A DNA stretch of 64,000 nucleotides from Kribbella monticola (GCF_003261635.1 NZ_QFXK01000009.1:124001-188000), one strand, 5' to 3'; counted from the first letter of the stretch, positions 32,395 to 42,408 are shown. Program-made: numbers and translations. Notes: generated by a model not told the origin, from the sequence alone.

Positions 32395-34050
32395 CTACTT
32401 GGCGTCGGCGTAGCACTCGACGACGGCGGTGTCGAAGGGAAAGCGCGTGGGGGTGTCGCCGAAGGTGATGCGGCCGGCCAGGTCGCTGGCGGCCTGGATC
32501 GCGGCGGCTACCTGATCGGCTTCGTCGGCGGGGCAATGGACGATCACCTCGTCGTGCTGGAAGAAGACGAGCTCGGCCTTGAGGGTCGCGATCGACTGGC
32601 GGAGGGCAGCCATCATCAGGAGCGCCCAGTCGGCGGCGCTGCCTTGGACCACGAAGTTCCTGGTGAAGCGTCCCCGGGCGCGGGCGCGACGGCTGTCCTT
32701 CTGCGGCTCGTCGGCGGGCGGACCTTCCAGCATCGCGGCGTCGATCGGCGCACCGTCGGGCGGGCAGGTGCGCCCGAGCCAGGTCCGCACCAGCTTGCCC
32801 TCCTCGCCCGCCCGCGCCGCGTCGTCGACGTACGCGACGGCCTTCGGGAACCGCTTCCGCAGGTCGGCGAGATTCTTCAGCCCGTCGCCCGACGTCTGCC
32901 CGTAGATGGCACCCAGTACGGCGATCTTGGCCTTCGCGCGATCGCCGGAGAACGCCGTGTCCGAGACGGCCTTGTAAAGATCGCCGGCGCTTCCGGCGAC
33001 CTCCATCAGCCCCGGATCGCGGGAGATCGCGGCCAGCACCCGCGGCTCCATCTGGGCGGCGTCGGCGACGACCAGCCGCCAGCCGGGATCCGCGATCACG
33101 GCCCGGCGAATCACCTTGGGGATCTGCAACCCGCCGCCGCCGTTCGTGATCCAGCGGCCGGACACCGTGCCGCCGGGAACGAAACCGGGCCGGAAACGGC
33201 CGTCGTGAACCCAGTCGTTCAGCCAGCTCCAGCCGTTGGCGGTGTAGATCCGGTAGAGCTTCTTGTACTCGATCAGGGGCTCGACCGCCGGATGGTCGAT
33301 GGTCTGCAACTCCCATCGACGCGTCGTCTTCAGCTGGTGCCCGGCCTGTTTGAACGCCTTCAGTACGTCGGCCGGCAGATCGGGGCGCACCCGCCGCCCG
33401 AAGGCGGTCGACACCTGGTCGGCGAGCTCGGTCAATCGGCGCGGCTCGCCACCGCCCGCGAACCGCTCGCCGAGGAGCTCGCTGAGCAAGGCGCGATGGG
33501 CCTCCGCGCTCCACGGCAGCCCGGCCCGGTCCATCTCGGCCGCGACCAGCCAGCCGGACGACTCCGACGCGGTGAGCAGCCGCATGCGGTCCGGGTACTC
33601 CGCTTGCTGGTGGCGGCGCAGTTGCTCGGCGTACACCCGCAGCAGCGCTTCGAACGACAGCGGCTCGGTCTGGATCTCGAACAACGACGACTGCTCGCCG
33701 GGATCGACTCCGCGCAGCGGCGGGTCGGGCGGCACCGGTGCACCGGTCATCCGTGCCCACGCGGCTGCGGCCGAATGCGGCTCGCCCAGGCGCCCTTCGT
33801 GTCCGAGCAGAAGGGTTTCACTGTTCTCCACGTCGTAGCACCGCTCGACCCGTACGCCGGACGTCAGCAACCGTGGGTAGATCTCAGCAGTGGACCGCCA
33901 TACCCAGCGACTCACCTGCGGACGCGATCCCACAGCCGCAGCGAGGTCGCGCTCGTGCATCACCTCCCCGGCCGGCTGCCCGTCCGGATGCAACGCGACG
34001 AGAACCGCCCCGCCACCCTCCTCCGGCGCAATCGCCCACCGCTCGTCCAC
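32395..34050 (-). CDS. Second family A DNA polymerase (bifunctional 3'-5' exonuclease/polymerase type)
   Basis: This 551-residue protein lacks the 5' nuclease of full-length PolA. The first 190 residues look like a degenerate 3'-5' exonuclease domain. The polymerase domain keeps the motif A aspartate, although the usual DYSQIELR appears as VADAAQMEPRVL. Motif B is RAKAKIAVLGAIYGQ and motif C is FFQHDEVIVH. It is shorter than PolA and typical of the extra actinobacterial Pol I-like protein, presumably used in repair. It converges with the sigma factor gene six bases away, and its GTG start is divergent from pdxR. Confidence 0.87.
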   Translation of the reverse strand: MDERWAIAPEEGGGAVLVALHPDGQPAGEVMHERDLAAAVGSRPQVSRWVWRSTAEIYPRLLTSGVRVERCYDVENSETLLLGHEGRLGEPHSAAAAWARMTGAPVPPDPPLRGVDPGEQSSLFEIQTEPLSFEALLRVYAEQLRRHQQAEYPDRMRLLTASESSGWLVAAEMDRAGLPWSAEAHRALLSELLGERFAGGGEPRRLTELADQVSTAFGRRVRPDLPADVLKAFKQAGHQLKTTRRWELQTIDHPAVEPLIEYKKLYRIYTANGWSWLNDWVHDGRFRPGFVPGGTVSGRWITNGGGGLQIPKVIRRAVIADPGWRLVVADAAQMEPRVLAAISRDPGLMEVAGSAGDLYKAVSDTAFSGDRAKAKIAVLGAIYGQTSGDGLKNLADLRKRFPKAVAYVDDAARAGEEGKLVRTWLGRTCPPDGAPIDAAMLEGPPADEPQKDSRRARARGRFTRNFVVQGSAADWALLMMAALRQSIATLKAELVFFQHDEVIVHCPADEADQVAAAIQAASDLAGRITFGDTPTRFPFDTAVVECYADAK

Positions 34051-34123
34051 CCCCCGATCCTCACACCTTCTACCGACATTTCCGTGCTCGAGGCCGGTGC
34101 GGCTGCCCGAGGCGTCCGGTGGC

Positions 34124-34147
34124 AGTCCAGTGGTGGGAGACTGGACT
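34124..34147. promoter_or_regulatory. Operator candidate for PdxR at its own start
   Basis: AGTCCA (34124-34129), a 12-base spacer and TGGACT (34142-34147) form an inverted repeat with eight-base arms when flanks are included. It ends one base before the ATG of the MocR-type gene. A second site with the same geometry lies before pdxS. Confidence 0.65.
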
Positions 34148-34148
34148 T

Positions 34149-35504
34149 ATGTGGCGGGGGAGTGATCTGGATCCGGCGGACGGAACGAAGACCGAACAGG
34201 TCGAAGCGTTGGTGTTGCGGCGGATCGAGCGCGGGGAGCTGTCGATCGGGTCTCGGTTGCCGTCCGAGCGGGTGTTGTCGGAGCGACTCGGGCTCAGTCG
34301 CGTCACCGTCGTACGGGCTCTGGATCAGTTGCGGGCCGACGGCGTACTGGAGACCAAGCGCGGCTCCGGCACGCATGTGCGTCCGCTGGACCGGTTGCTC
34401 GACCCGATCGCGCCGGCGTCGACTGTCACGGCCGGGGATCAGCCGATGCTGGATCTGCGGTTCGCCACCACAGCTGCTCCACATGACGTTGCCGAGGTCG
34501 CTGCGCAGATCGTGGCCGAGGGATTGCCGCAGGCGATGGGCGGAGACGGCCCGCCGCCCGGTGGCTCACTGGAGCTTCGTACTGCGTTGGCCGAGCGCCT
34601 CACCAAGGAGGGTGTGCTGACAGAGCCGGGCCAGCTGACTCTCACTGTGGGCGCGGCTGCCGGACTCAACGCTGCGCTGGCAGGGCTGGACCTGGGACCC
34701 GGAGTGGCCATCACCGAGTCGCCCACCTACCCGGCCGCCTTCGACCTTCTCCGCAAGCACCGGCTGGACGTAGTGGGCTGGCCGGCCGGTGTGTGGGACA
34801 CGGACCAGCTCGCACACCTGTGCAGGCGGCACAAGCCAAAAGTGATCTACCTCCAGGCGGACAACCACAACCCGACCGGACTCAGCCTGCCGGCCGATCG
34901 CCGTACTGCGGTCGTCGAGATCGCCAGACGGTACGACGCTGCTCTGATCAGCGACGAGACCATGCGACCCCTCTGGCTGGCCAGTGGCGACCAGCCCGAG
35001 CCATTGAGCCGCTACCCGCGCACAGTGAGCGTCGGCTCGCTCAGCAAGACCGTCTGGGGCGGACTGCGGGTCGGGTGGGTGCGGACCGGTCGGCAGCTCC
35101 GCAGACGCATCAACACCTCGGCCCACCTCAGCGTTGTGTCGCCCAGCGCACTGGACGACCTACTGGCTCAGGCCATCCTCGGCAGGCTCGACCGGGTGAT
35201 CTCCCGGCGCAAGACGCGGCTACGAGCCAACCTGCAAGCGCTGGAGGCCGGGCTGAAGACGCTCGACGGAGTGACGTGGGCGACGCCGACCGGAGGGATG
35301 ACGCTCTGGCTGGAACTCACCGACGTACGAGCGCGGCGGGTGCTGGACGCGGCGCGCGAGCAGGGGCTGCTACTGGGTGCCGGAGACCTGTTCACACCGG
35401 ACGGCACCGACCGGCGGCACATCCGGATTCCGTTCACCGCTCCACCGGCCACACTGCGTCTCGTGGTGACCCGCCTCGGTGCCGCGCTGGACCAGGCTCG
35501 CTGA
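34149..35504 (+). CDS. pdxR: MocR-type GntR/aminotransferase regulator, probable PdxR
   Basis: This 451-residue protein has an N-terminal GntR winged helix (SRLPSERVLSERLGLSRVTV) and a PLP-binding aminotransferase-like domain with the schiff-base lysine in VGSLSKTVWGGL and substrate Asp/Asn in QADNHNPTG. MocR-family PdxR proteins sense PLP and control vitamin B6 synthesis. The location directly upstream of pdxS and the paired operator-like sites support that role. The ATG at 34149 has no ribosome site and lies one base after the operator, so the message is probably leaderless. Confidence 0.88.
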   Translation: MWRGSDLDPADGTKTEQVEALVLRRIERGELSIGSRLPSERVLSERLGLSRVTVVRALDQLRADGVLETKRGSGTHVRPLDRLLDPIAPASTVTAGDQPMLDLRFATTAAPHDVAEVAAQIVAEGLPQAMGGDGPPPGGSLELRTALAERLTKEGVLTEPGQLTLTVGAAAGLNAALAGLDLGPGVAITESPTYPAAFDLLRKHRLDVVGWPAGVWDTDQLAHLCRRHKPKVIYLQADNHNPTGLSLPADRRTAVVEIARRYDAALISDETMRPLWLASGDQPEPLSRYPRTVSVGSLSKTVWGGLRVGWVRTGRQLRRRINTSAHLSVVSPSALDDLLAQAILGRLDRVISRRKTRLRANLQALEAGLKTLDGVTWATPTGGMTLWLELTDVRARRVLDAAREQGLLLGAGDLFTPDGTDRRHIRIPFTAPPATLRLVVTRLGAALDQAR

Positions 35505-35511
35505 AGGAGAG

Positions 35512-35539
35512 TCAGTCCAGTTGATCTGAGGTGGACTGA
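35512..35539. promoter_or_regulatory. Operator candidate for PdxR in the pdxS promoter region
   Basis: TCAGTCCA (35512-35519) and TGGACTGA (35532-35539) are perfect inverted arms. The core AGTCCA-N12-TGGACT has exactly the spacing of the site at 34124-34147. It lies in the 92-base gap between pdxR and pdxS. TGGACT also recalls part of the Corynebacterium PdxR site as I remember it. Confidence 0.65.
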
Positions 35540-35596
35540 AGATCGCCGGGTCACTCGTCCTACGCTGGAGAGGTGTCCAGCGACCAGGAGGATGTA

Positions 35597-36499
35597 GTGA
35601 CCGAGACCCAGAACAGCCCGCAGACCGGTACCGCGAAGGTCAAGCGCGGGATGGCGGAGATGCTCAAGGGCGGCGTGATCATGGACGTGGTCACCGCCGA
35701 GCAGGCGAAGATCGCCGAGGACGCCGGTGCCGTCGCGGTGATGGCGCTCGAGCGGGTCCCGGCCGACATCCGCGCCCAGGGCGGCGTCTCCCGGATGAGC
35801 GACCCGGACATGATCGACTCGATCATCAGCGCGGTCTCGATCCCGGTGATGGCCAAGGCCCGGATCGGTCACTTCGTCGAGGCGCAGGTGCTGCAGAGCC
35901 TCGGCGTCGACTACATCGACGAGTCCGAGGTGCTCACCCCGGCCGACTACGCCAACCACATCGACAAGTGGAACTTCACCGTTCCGTTCGTCTGTGGCGC
36001 GACCAACCTGGGCGAAGCGCTGCGCCGGATCACCGAGGGCGCGGCGATGATCCGCTCCAAGGGCGAGGCCGGCACCGGTGACGTCTCCAACGCGACCACC
36101 CACATGCGCCAGATCCGCCAGGAGCTCCGCATGCTGCAGAACCTGCCGGAGGACGAGCTGTACGTCGCCGCCAAGGAGCTCCAGGCGCCGTACGAGCTGG
36201 TCAAGGAGGTCGCCCAGGCTGGCAAGCTCCCGGTCGTGCTGTTCACCGCCGGCGGGATCGCGACCCCGGCCGACGCCGCGATGATGATGCAGCTCGGCGC
36301 CGAGGGCGTGTTCGTCGGCTCCGGCATCTTCAAGTCCGGCAACCCGGCCCAGCGCGCCGAGGCGATCGTCAAGGCGACGACCTTCTACGACGACCCGGAC
36401 GTGCTCGCCAAGGTCTCCCGCGGCCTGGGCGAGGCCATGGTCGGCATCAACGTCGACGAGATCCCCCAGCCGCACCGGCTGGCCGAGCGCGGCTGGTGA
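35597..36499 (+). CDS. pdxS: Pyridoxal 5'-phosphate synthase subunit PdxS
   Basis: This 300-residue (beta/alpha)8 synthase condenses ribose 5-phosphate, glyceraldehyde 3-phosphate and ammonia to PLP. Catalytic lysine regions are in [18 protein letters not shown] and [14 protein letters not shown]; the phosphate-binding loop is [15 protein letters not shown]. The GTG at 35597 has AGGAGG five bases upstream and is preferred to the GTG at 35573. It forms the dodecameric complex with PdxT. Confidence 0.96.
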   Translation: MTETQNSPQTGTAKVKRGMAEMLKGGVIMDVVTAEQAKIAEDAGAVAVMALERVPADIRAQGGVSRMSDPDMIDSIISAVSIPVMAKARIGHFVEAQVLQSLGVDYIDESEVLTPADYANHIDKWNFTVPFVCGATNLGEALRRITEGAAMIRSKGEAGTGDVSNATTHMRQIRQELRMLQNLPEDELYVAAKELQAPYELVKEVAQAGKLPVVLFTAGGIATPADAAMMMQLGAEGVFVGSGIFKSGNPAQRAEAIVKATTFYDDPDVLAKVSRGLGEAMVGINVDEIPQPHRLAERGW

Positions 36500-36542
36500 T
36501 CCGGACCGGGGCGGTCCCCGCCGGCGTCGGTGGGGTGACTCG

Positions 36543-37112
36543 GTGACGGACGGCGTGGCGGGCGCGTTGGACGAGCGGACCGGGCGGGAGCTGCGTGGGC
36601 TCGCCCGGGTCCTCGTCCGGTCCGGCTTCGCCGACCGCGCTGCCGTCACCGTCGCGCTCACCGAGGCGGTCAGCGAGGATGCGCCCTCGGTCGAGCCGGC
36701 CGCGCTGGTTCCGCAGTTGATCGACGAGGCTCTCCAGGCGGTCCGCGAGGACGCGAAGAGCTGGCCGGGCGAGACCGACGTCGACCGGCTGGACGCAGTA
36801 CTGGCTGAGTTGGAAGCGCTCGGCCTCGTGGTGGTGCGTTATTGCACCGACCACCACGAGGCGCGGGAGGCGCTGGAGGCGGCGGCGGATCCGAAGGGGC
36901 TGGTGTTCTTCACCGACACCGACGTCTGGCACGCGGTCGACTTCGGGATGCTCGAGCTGAAGGTCTGGCACCCGGACACGGCCAACGTCGCACCCGGCGA
37001 GCCGCTGCTGGACGACGTACTGGCTCTGCTTCATGAACGTGACCTTCCCGCGGTCTTCGACGAGGGCCGTATCGAGGTTTCCCTGGACTGGCATCGGAGG
37101 GTACGGCTGTGA
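36543..37112 (+). CDS. DUF6891-like protein of unknown function between pdxS and pdxT
   Basis: This 189-residue acidic protein has a helical N terminus and a C-terminal alpha/beta region ([17 protein letters not shown], then [16 protein letters not shown]) that resembles DUF6891. The cysteine cluster I recall in that family is missing. A GTG start follows pdxS by 43 bases, and the stop overlaps the pdxT start by four (GTGA). Its position inside the PLP synthase operon is unusual, since pdxS and pdxT are normally adjacent. A role in PLP metabolism is only positional. Confidence 0.72.
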   Translation: MTDGVAGALDERTGRELRGLARVLVRSGFADRAAVTVALTEAVSEDAPSVEPAALVPQLIDEALQAVREDAKSWPGETDVDRLDAVLAELEALGLVVVRYCTDHHEAREALEAAADPKGLVFFTDTDVWHAVDFGMLELKVWHPDTANVAPGEPLLDDVLALLHERDLPAVFDEGRIEVSLDWHRRVRL

Positions 37113-37735
37113 CCGTGATCGGCGTGTTCGCCCTGCAGGGCAATGTCCGCGAGCATCTCGCGATGCTGGCCCAGGTCGGCGTCGAGGCCCGCCCGGTGCG
37201 CCGTCCGTCGGAGCTCGCCGAGGTCGACGGGCTCGTCCTGCCCGGCGGCGAGTCGACCACGATGGACAAGCTGGCCCGCTCGTTCGAGCTGTTCGAGCCG
37301 CTGCAGAAGCGGATCGCGGACGGGATGCCGACGTTCGGGACCTGCGCCGGGATGATCATGCTGGCGAACGAGATCACCGGTGGGATCGAGGGCCAGGAGA
37401 CGCTCGGCGGACTCGACGTGACGGTACGGCGGAACGCCTTCGGGCGGCAGGTGGATTCGTTCGAGGCGGACCTGACCTTCGCGGCTTTCGACTCGCCGTA
37501 CCACGCGGTGTTCATCCGGGCACCGTGGGTGGAACGGGTCGGCCGGGACGTCGAAGTACTCTCGACAGTGAGCTCTGGACCGGACGCAGGGTGGGACAGG
37601 GTGGGGCCGGAGGCAGAACGCAGTAGGATCGTCGCGGTTCGCCACGATCGGCTGCTGGCCACGTCGTTCCACCCCGAGATGACGGGTGACGCCCGGCTGC
37701 ACGGATACTTCGCCGATCTGGTGCGCGACCTCTAA
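37109..37735 (+). CDS. pdxT: Pyridoxal 5'-phosphate synthase glutaminase subunit PdxT
   Basis: This 208-residue class I glutaminase supplies ammonia to PdxS. It has the oxyanion/substrate motif LPGGEST, the nucleophile in FGTCAGM, and His-Glu of the triad in SFHPEM. GTG start. Translation is coupled to the upstream DUF6891-like gene by a GTGA overlap. Confidence 0.95.
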   Translation: MTVIGVFALQGNVREHLAMLAQVGVEARPVRRPSELAEVDGLVLPGGESTTMDKLARSFELFEPLQKRIADGMPTFGTCAGMIMLANEITGGIEGQETLGGLDVTVRRNAFGRQVDSFEADLTFAAFDSPYHAVFIRAPWVERVGRDVEVLSTVSSGPDAGWDRVGPEAERSRIVAVRHDRLLATSFHPEMTGDARLHGYFADLVRDL

Positions 37736-37769
37736 GTCAGCAGCAGGCGGTAGAAGGGTTGGGTTCGCG

Positions 37770-38531
37770 ATGTCAGGCCACTCCAAATGGGCCACCACCA
37801 AGCACAAGAAAGCGGTCATCGACTCGAGGCGCGCCAAGCTCTTCGCGAAGCTGATCAAGAACATCGAGGTGGCCGCCCGGACCGGCGGCGGTGACCTCGC
37901 GGGCAACCCGACCCTGTACGACGCGGTCCAGAAGGCGAAGAAGTCGTCGGTCCCGAACGACAACATCGACCGCGCGGTCAAGCGCGGCTCCGGTGCCGAG
38001 GCCGGTGGCGCGGACTGGCAGTCGATCACGTACGAGGGCTACGGGCCGAACGGCGTCGCGATGCTGATCGAGTGCCTGACCGACAACCGGAACCGGGCGG
38101 CGGCCGACGTCCGGACCGCGATGACCCGCAACGGCGGCTCGCTGGCCGACCCGGGCAGCGTCGCGTACCTGTTCAACCGCAAGGGCGTGATCGTCGTCAA
38201 CAAGGAGCAGGCCGGTAAGACCTACTCCGAGGACGACGTGATGGAGGCCGTCCTCGAGGCCGGCGCCGACGAGGTGAACGACCTCGGCGAGTCCTTCGAG
38301 GTGATCAGCGAGTCCAGCGACCTGGTCAAGGTCCGGACCGCGCTGCAGGACGCCGGGATCGACTACGAGTCGGCCGACGCGTCGTTCGTGCCGTCGATGA
38401 CGGTCGAGCTGGACGCCGAGGGCGCCGGCAAGATCTTCCGCCTGATCGACGCACTCGAGGACAGCGACGACGTGCAGAACGTCTACGCCAACTTCGACGT
38501 CTCCGACGAGGTCATGGAACAGGTCAGCTGA
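37770..38531 (+). CDS. yebC: YebC/PmpR-family regulatory protein
   Basis: This 253-residue protein starts with the diagnostic [14 protein letters not shown] and has the usual three-domain length. YebC-type proteins were first described as transcriptional regulators, and more recent work links some to ribosome function at proline stretches. GAAGGG lies upstream of the ATG. In most actinobacteria ruvC follows directly; here a strong terminator and a 14.8 kb block intervene. Confidence 0.95.
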   Translation: MSGHSKWATTKHKKAVIDSRRAKLFAKLIKNIEVAARTGGGDLAGNPTLYDAVQKAKKSSVPNDNIDRAVKRGSGAEAGGADWQSITYEGYGPNGVAMLIECLTDNRNRAAADVRTAMTRNGGSLADPGSVAYLFNRKGVIVVNKEQAGKTYSEDDVMEAVLEAGADEVNDLGESFEVISESSDLVKVRTALQDAGIDYESADASFVPSMTVELDAEGAGKIFRLIDALEDSDDVQNVYANFDVSDEVMEQVS

Positions 38532-38547
38532 CCCGACCCCACTCGAA

Positions 38548-38590
38548 CAGCAGGGCGTGTCTGGAACCCAGGCACGCCCTGCTGTCCTTT
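38548..38590 (+). terminator. Strong hairpin terminator after yebC
   Basis: A 17-bp stem with one G-T pair (arms 38548-38564 and 38568-38584, beginning CAGCAGGGCGTG) has a three-base loop and a TCCTTT tail. Confidence 0.88.
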
Positions 38591-38641
38591 ACGCCGCCGG
38601 TCACTCCCAGACAAGCCCTGCTGCGCTTCAGATGACTGCTC

Positions 38642-39709
38642 TCAGTCGGTCCAGTAGCGATCGCCGACCAGCCCGAGGTCGCGGAGACCGGCGGCGACCA
38701 GGCCGGCGTAGACCGTCGCGCCGTACTCCGAGGTGTGCGTGTCGTCGCGTTTCTCTCGGGTGAGGTAGAGCGCCTTGGCCTGCTCCGGGCCGAGCCCCTC
38801 GACGACGTCTCGGCTCCGAGCCGTCAGGTCGATCAACGGCACCGCCTCCGTCACCGCGACCGACCGCATCTCCGCGGGCAGGTCGACGCCCAGCCCGTTG
38901 ACGATCAGCCCGGTCGAGTTCAGCGTGCTCCCGGTGAACCAGCGCCGGACGATCGGTGTCACCAGCACCGGCGACGCCCCACTGGCCCGCACGCCCTGCA
39001 CGATCTCGGTCAGATTGGCCCGGAACTGTTCAGCGGTCGTCTGCTTGTCGTTGTGGCCGAACTGGACCAGTACGACGTCGCCCGGCCGCAGCTGAGGCTG
39101 CAGCGTGGCCCACATCGCCGGCTCAGCTAGGAACGACACCGAGCTCTCACCCGAGCCGGAGTGATTGACGACCGACACTCCGTGCCGGAACCACTTCGGA
39201 AGGCGCTGACCCCATCCGGTGTACGGCGGTGTCTCCTGGTCGGTCACGGTCGAGTCGCCGGCCACGAACAGCCGCGGAGTCGCCGAAGCAGCCGACGCCA
39301 GACCGATCCCGCTGACCTTCGGCGCCGACCCGGAGAAGGTCAGCGTGAGTCCCGGCGTACCGGGGCCGCCGAAGCCGTTCTGCTGTCCTTCAGGTGACCG
39401 GACGTTCACGGTGAACGTACGCCGTACCAGCTCGCCCGGCCCGGTCTCGGTGGAGTCGACCATCAGCCGGCGCGCCTCGGCGTACACCTCTGTGCTGGCT
39501 GCCTCGTGCCGGTCGCCCAGCATCACCGTTACGTCGTAGTGCCCAGGCGGTACGTCGAAGGTGCACGTGATCGGCTGCGAGCCGGTGCAGTGCGACAGCA
39601 GCGCAGGATCTGGGCGCGGCGCCGGGCCGAGTCCGCCGGCGGCCGCCGGTTGAGTGAAAGTCAGGCCGGCGCAGAGGGCAAGTGCACCGGCGACGATGCG
39701 CGGCGTCAT
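38642..39709 (-). CDS. Secreted SGNH esterase, rhamnogalacturonan acetylesterase type (CE12-like)
   Basis: This 355-residue exported hydrolase has a signal peptide (first 24 residues, ending PAAAGG), a beta-sandwich of about 100 residues and an SGNH domain: GDST (Ser about 153), GSGES, GHND (Asn about 220) and DDTH (His about 325). Family members remove acetyl groups from rhamnogalacturonan-I. The ATG at 39709 overlaps the preceding gene by four bases; a longer open frame is spurious. It is the last gene of the RG-I operon, where deacetylation would open the backbone for the lyase. Confidence 0.88.
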   Translation of the reverse strand: MTPRIVAGALALCAGLTFTQPAAAGGLGPAPRPDPALLSHCTGSQPITCTFDVPPGHYDVTVMLGDRHEAASTEVYAEARRLMVDSTETGPGELVRRTFTVNVRSPEGQQNGFGGPGTPGLTLTFSGSAPKVSGIGLASAASATPRLFVAGDSTVTDQETPPYTGWGQRLPKWFRHGVSVVNHSGSGESSVSFLAEPAMWATLQPQLRPGDVVLVQFGHNDKQTTAEQFRANLTEIVQGVRASGASPVLVTPIVRRWFTGSTLNSTGLIVNGLGVDLPAEMRSVAVTEAVPLIDLTARSRDVVEGLGPEQAKALYLTREKRDDTHTSEYGATVYAGLVAAGLRDLGLVGDRYWTD

Positions 39710-42408
39710 GGGTTCACAATCTGGTCGCCGACCAGGGCCAGGGTCTGGATCGCTGCGAGGCCGTAGAGGGCTGTGGTGTTGGTGGAGACCCACGTGGCCG
39801 CCTGTGTCGGGTTGAGGGTCTTGGTGACGGGTTGCGCGCTCCACGGCAGCGTGGGTGCGTAGCCGTCGCCGGTGTAGAACTCCTTCCAGGCGCGGGCGGC
39901 CAGGTCGTCCCGGTTGAGCCGTGCTGCCGCGTATGCAGTGAGTCGGGCGTGGCCCTGCCGCAGGATGAGGTTGGGGAAGTATGCGCCGCACTCGGCCGTC
40001 TGCTCCTCGCGCGTGGCGTTGTAGAGCCGGCAGTACTGCAGCCAGGCCTTCTCGAACGCAGGCAGGTCCACCAGGTCGAGCAGTTCGGCGCAGATCTCCA
40101 CCTGGCCGAACATCGCGCTCAGGTGCGACACGTTGACGGTCTTCTCGGTCACCGGCGCGAACCGCCCGGTGTCCAGGTCGTAGAAGCCACCGCCGGTGAC
40201 GAACCCGTTCGGCATCGCACCGATGGTCTCCATCGTCGCCAGCAGCTTGGTCTTCGCCTGCTCGGCCTTGGGGCCGTGCCGCTCCCACTCGGTCAGCCAG
40301 GCGGCGGCCAGCCCACTCCAGTCGGTGCCGAGGCCTATCGCCAACGCATGTGGGTCCGGTGTGTACGGCTCGGTGCGGATCTTGCGGAGCGGGTCCAGTA
40401 CCAGGAAGGTCCGGTCGGAGTCGACCAGCTCGGACAGTAGATCCCCGGTGCGTTCGTCGGCCGTGAGGTAGTAGTAGAACCGCCGGTAGATCGCCGTACT
40501 GATGCGCTGTTGCTTCGCGCTGTCCGCCCAGTGCTGTACGCCGTGCCGCGTACCGAGGCCGGCCCACTGGCCGAGGTGGTAGACGTCGACCTCACCAGTG
40601 TGTCGCGTCATCGCCTCGGCGAACCGGAAGATGTCGGCCCGGCCGGACCGCAGGAACGAGTACCAGAGCCACAGGTCCGGTGACAGCTCCGAGTTGTCCC
40701 ACGCGTAGCCGCCCACGTCGTACCGCCAGACCAGCCGGTCCTCGTCGAACGTGTGCATGATGTCGCCGTAGTCCCAGAACCCGTACCAGTGCCGCTGCTC
40801 CACCTGACCGCGGTAGTAGTCGAACAGGAAGTCCAGGTGGTCCTCGATCGCCTTCTTCGCCGGGTGGGAGCGGTCGACCGGCGTGACGAGGCCACCGAAC
40901 ACCTTGGTCGACACCAGCTGGTCCACCGGGTTCACCAACTGCGGGGGAGTCCGCACCTGGTCGGCCATCGAGCTGAGCCGCTCGGGCGTCGGCGTCGCGG
41001 CCAGCGCCCAGAACGTCAACTCGCTCGTCCTGGCGATCCCGTACGGCGTACCGAAGCCCGGCTCGTAGTCCTCGTAGGTGATGTTGAGGCCCTCGAGCTG
41101 CTCCGGGTAGGTGTCCTGGCCCATGTCGTCGTGGTAGAACCGCGTGTCCATCGCCCCGGCATCGGGCGACCAGAGCCACACCGTCACCTCGGCCTCGGCG
41201 GTGTGGGCGTCGCGGATGTCGAGCTGCGTCGGGTGCCGCTGCCAGAAGTCGCGCAGCCCGAAGGCCAGGCCACCGCTGACGCCGCCCACGTACCCGAGAC
41301 CGGGGGCGCGCTTGCCCTGGTCTACCGCGATCCAGCCGTACCCCTTCTTCGTCCGCTTCTTCACCGTGAAGCCGTCGGCCGACAGCTGGCTCAGCGTGTA
41401 GTCGCCCCACTCGGGGATGTACTGCAGCCGCGTGGTCACCCGCTGGTCCCACGTGGCCGGATCGGGCAGCTTGGTCCCGGCGATCTGCGCAGCGCGGACA
41501 GCAGCCCCTGGATCGCGGCGCAGCCCCGTGATGCCCTTCACTGCTTCGCTCAGCGCGCCACCGGACTCACCAGCGAAGCGGATGTGCCGGTCGTACGACG
41601 CGTCGCGCATGGGCACCCGGAAGCGCACACCCAGCCCGGCGATGTAGTCGTGCTGACCATCGCGGTCGTACACGAAGGTGTGCATCATCCGGACGTTCTC
41701 GGCACCCGCGTAGAAGTAGAGCCGGACCGTGAACGGCAACCACGCCTTGCCCTTGGTGTTGGTGGTGGTGTGCCTGCCGGTGATCCGTACGACGGCGCGC
41801 ACCGGACCCGACTGCTCGACGGCCACACTCTCGACCGAGCTCTCGAACCGCTCGCGGGTGACGCTGCCCTGCTCGTCCTCGACGATCTTGTCCTGCTTGA
41901 GGTTGACCAGGGTGCCCTTGCGCGCGATCTCGACCCCGTCCCGCCAGAGCTGGCTGATCAGCTCCGAGCCGCTCTTGCGGATGCGAGCCTTGATCACCCC
42001 CGTGTCGACGTCGAGGTAGTTCTTCTCGTCCTTCACCGTCACGGCCGTGGCGGGTACGGCCGCAGTACCGGGCGCGAGTGTGTAGGAGTGAGCGGGGTTC
42101 GACGCTGCAATGGCGTGTGCGCTCCACTTCAGCGTGCCGTCCGGCCAGTACGCCGTCGGCCAGCTCTGCACCGGTACTGCGCTGCCGTCCGCTGCGGTGA
42201 GCGAGAACGTCTGGTCCGGACGCACCGCTCCTTTCGGCCAAGGCGTTCCCCACGTCGTCACGGCCGCACTCGCCGGCCGGCCTTCCAGCCACGTCAGGTT
42301 CACAGCCGGTACTGCGGCCGGCCGGGCGGCGGCGGTCGGCAGGTCGATCAGTGAGGCCACCGGGGCGGCAGCCAAGGTGACTAGGATTTGTCGACGGGTG
42401 ATCTCCAT
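39706..42408 (-). CDS. Tat-exported PcRGLX/YetA-like protein (exo-rhamnogalacturonan lyase family, PL26-like)
   Basis: This 900-residue protein has a twin-arginine signal (TRRQILVTLAAAP). The following domains match the PcRGLX/YetA layout: N-terminal barrel (about 35-160), central beta-sandwich (about 160-480), and an alpha/alpha barrel from about 490 containing HWYGFWDYGD and YDVGGYAWDNSELSPD. The fungal founder of PL26 is an exo-acting rhamnogalacturonan lyase. It is paired with a cytosolic paralogue just upstream, and its start overlaps that gene's end by 28 bases. Activity on RG-I is inferred. Confidence 0.87.
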   Translation of the reverse strand: MEITRRQILVTLAAAPVASLIDLPTAAARPAAVPAVNLTWLEGRPASAAVTTWGTPWPKGAVRPDQTFSLTAADGSAVPVQSWPTAYWPDGTLKWSAHAIAASNPAHSYTLAPGTAAVPATAVTVKDEKNYLDVDTGVIKARIRKSGSELISQLWRDGVEIARKGTLVNLKQDKIVEDEQGSVTRERFESSVESVAVEQSGPVRAVVRITGRHTTTNTKGKAWLPFTVRLYFYAGAENVRMMHTFVYDRDGQHDYIAGLGVRFRVPMRDASYDRHIRFAGESGGALSEAVKGITGLRRDPGAAVRAAQIAGTKLPDPATWDQRVTTRLQYIPEWGDYTLSQLSADGFTVKKRTKKGYGWIAVDQGKRAPGLGYVGGVSGGLAFGLRDFWQRHPTQLDIRDAHTAEAEVTVWLWSPDAGAMDTRFYHDDMGQDTYPEQLEGLNITYEDYEPGFGTPYGIARTSELTFWALAATPTPERLSSMADQVRTPPQLVNPVDQLVSTKVFGGLVTPVDRSHPAKKAIEDHLDFLFDYYRGQVEQRHWYGFWDYGDIMHTFDEDRLVWRYDVGGYAWDNSELSPDLWLWYSFLRSGRADIFRFAEAMTRHTGEVDVYHLGQWAGLGTRHGVQHWADSAKQQRISTAIYRRFYYYLTADERTGDLLSELVDSDRTFLVLDPLRKIRTEPYTPDPHALAIGLGTDWSGLAAAWLTEWERHGPKAEQAKTKLLATMETIGAMPNGFVTGGGFYDLDTGRFAPVTEKTVNVSHLSAMFGQVEICAELLDLVDLPAFEKAWLQYCRLYNATREEQTAECGAYFPNLILRQGHARLTAYAAARLNRDDLAARAWKEFYTGDGYAPTLPWSAQPVTKTLNPTQAATWVSTNTTALYGLAAIQTLALVGDQIVNP

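Noticed and set aside
38642..40567. 641-codon version of the CE12 esterase with a long N-terminal extension
   Set aside because: The first 286 codons are out-of-frame sequence of the Tat-exported neighbour; the ATG at 39709 has an ATGA overlap and opens a proper signal peptide.
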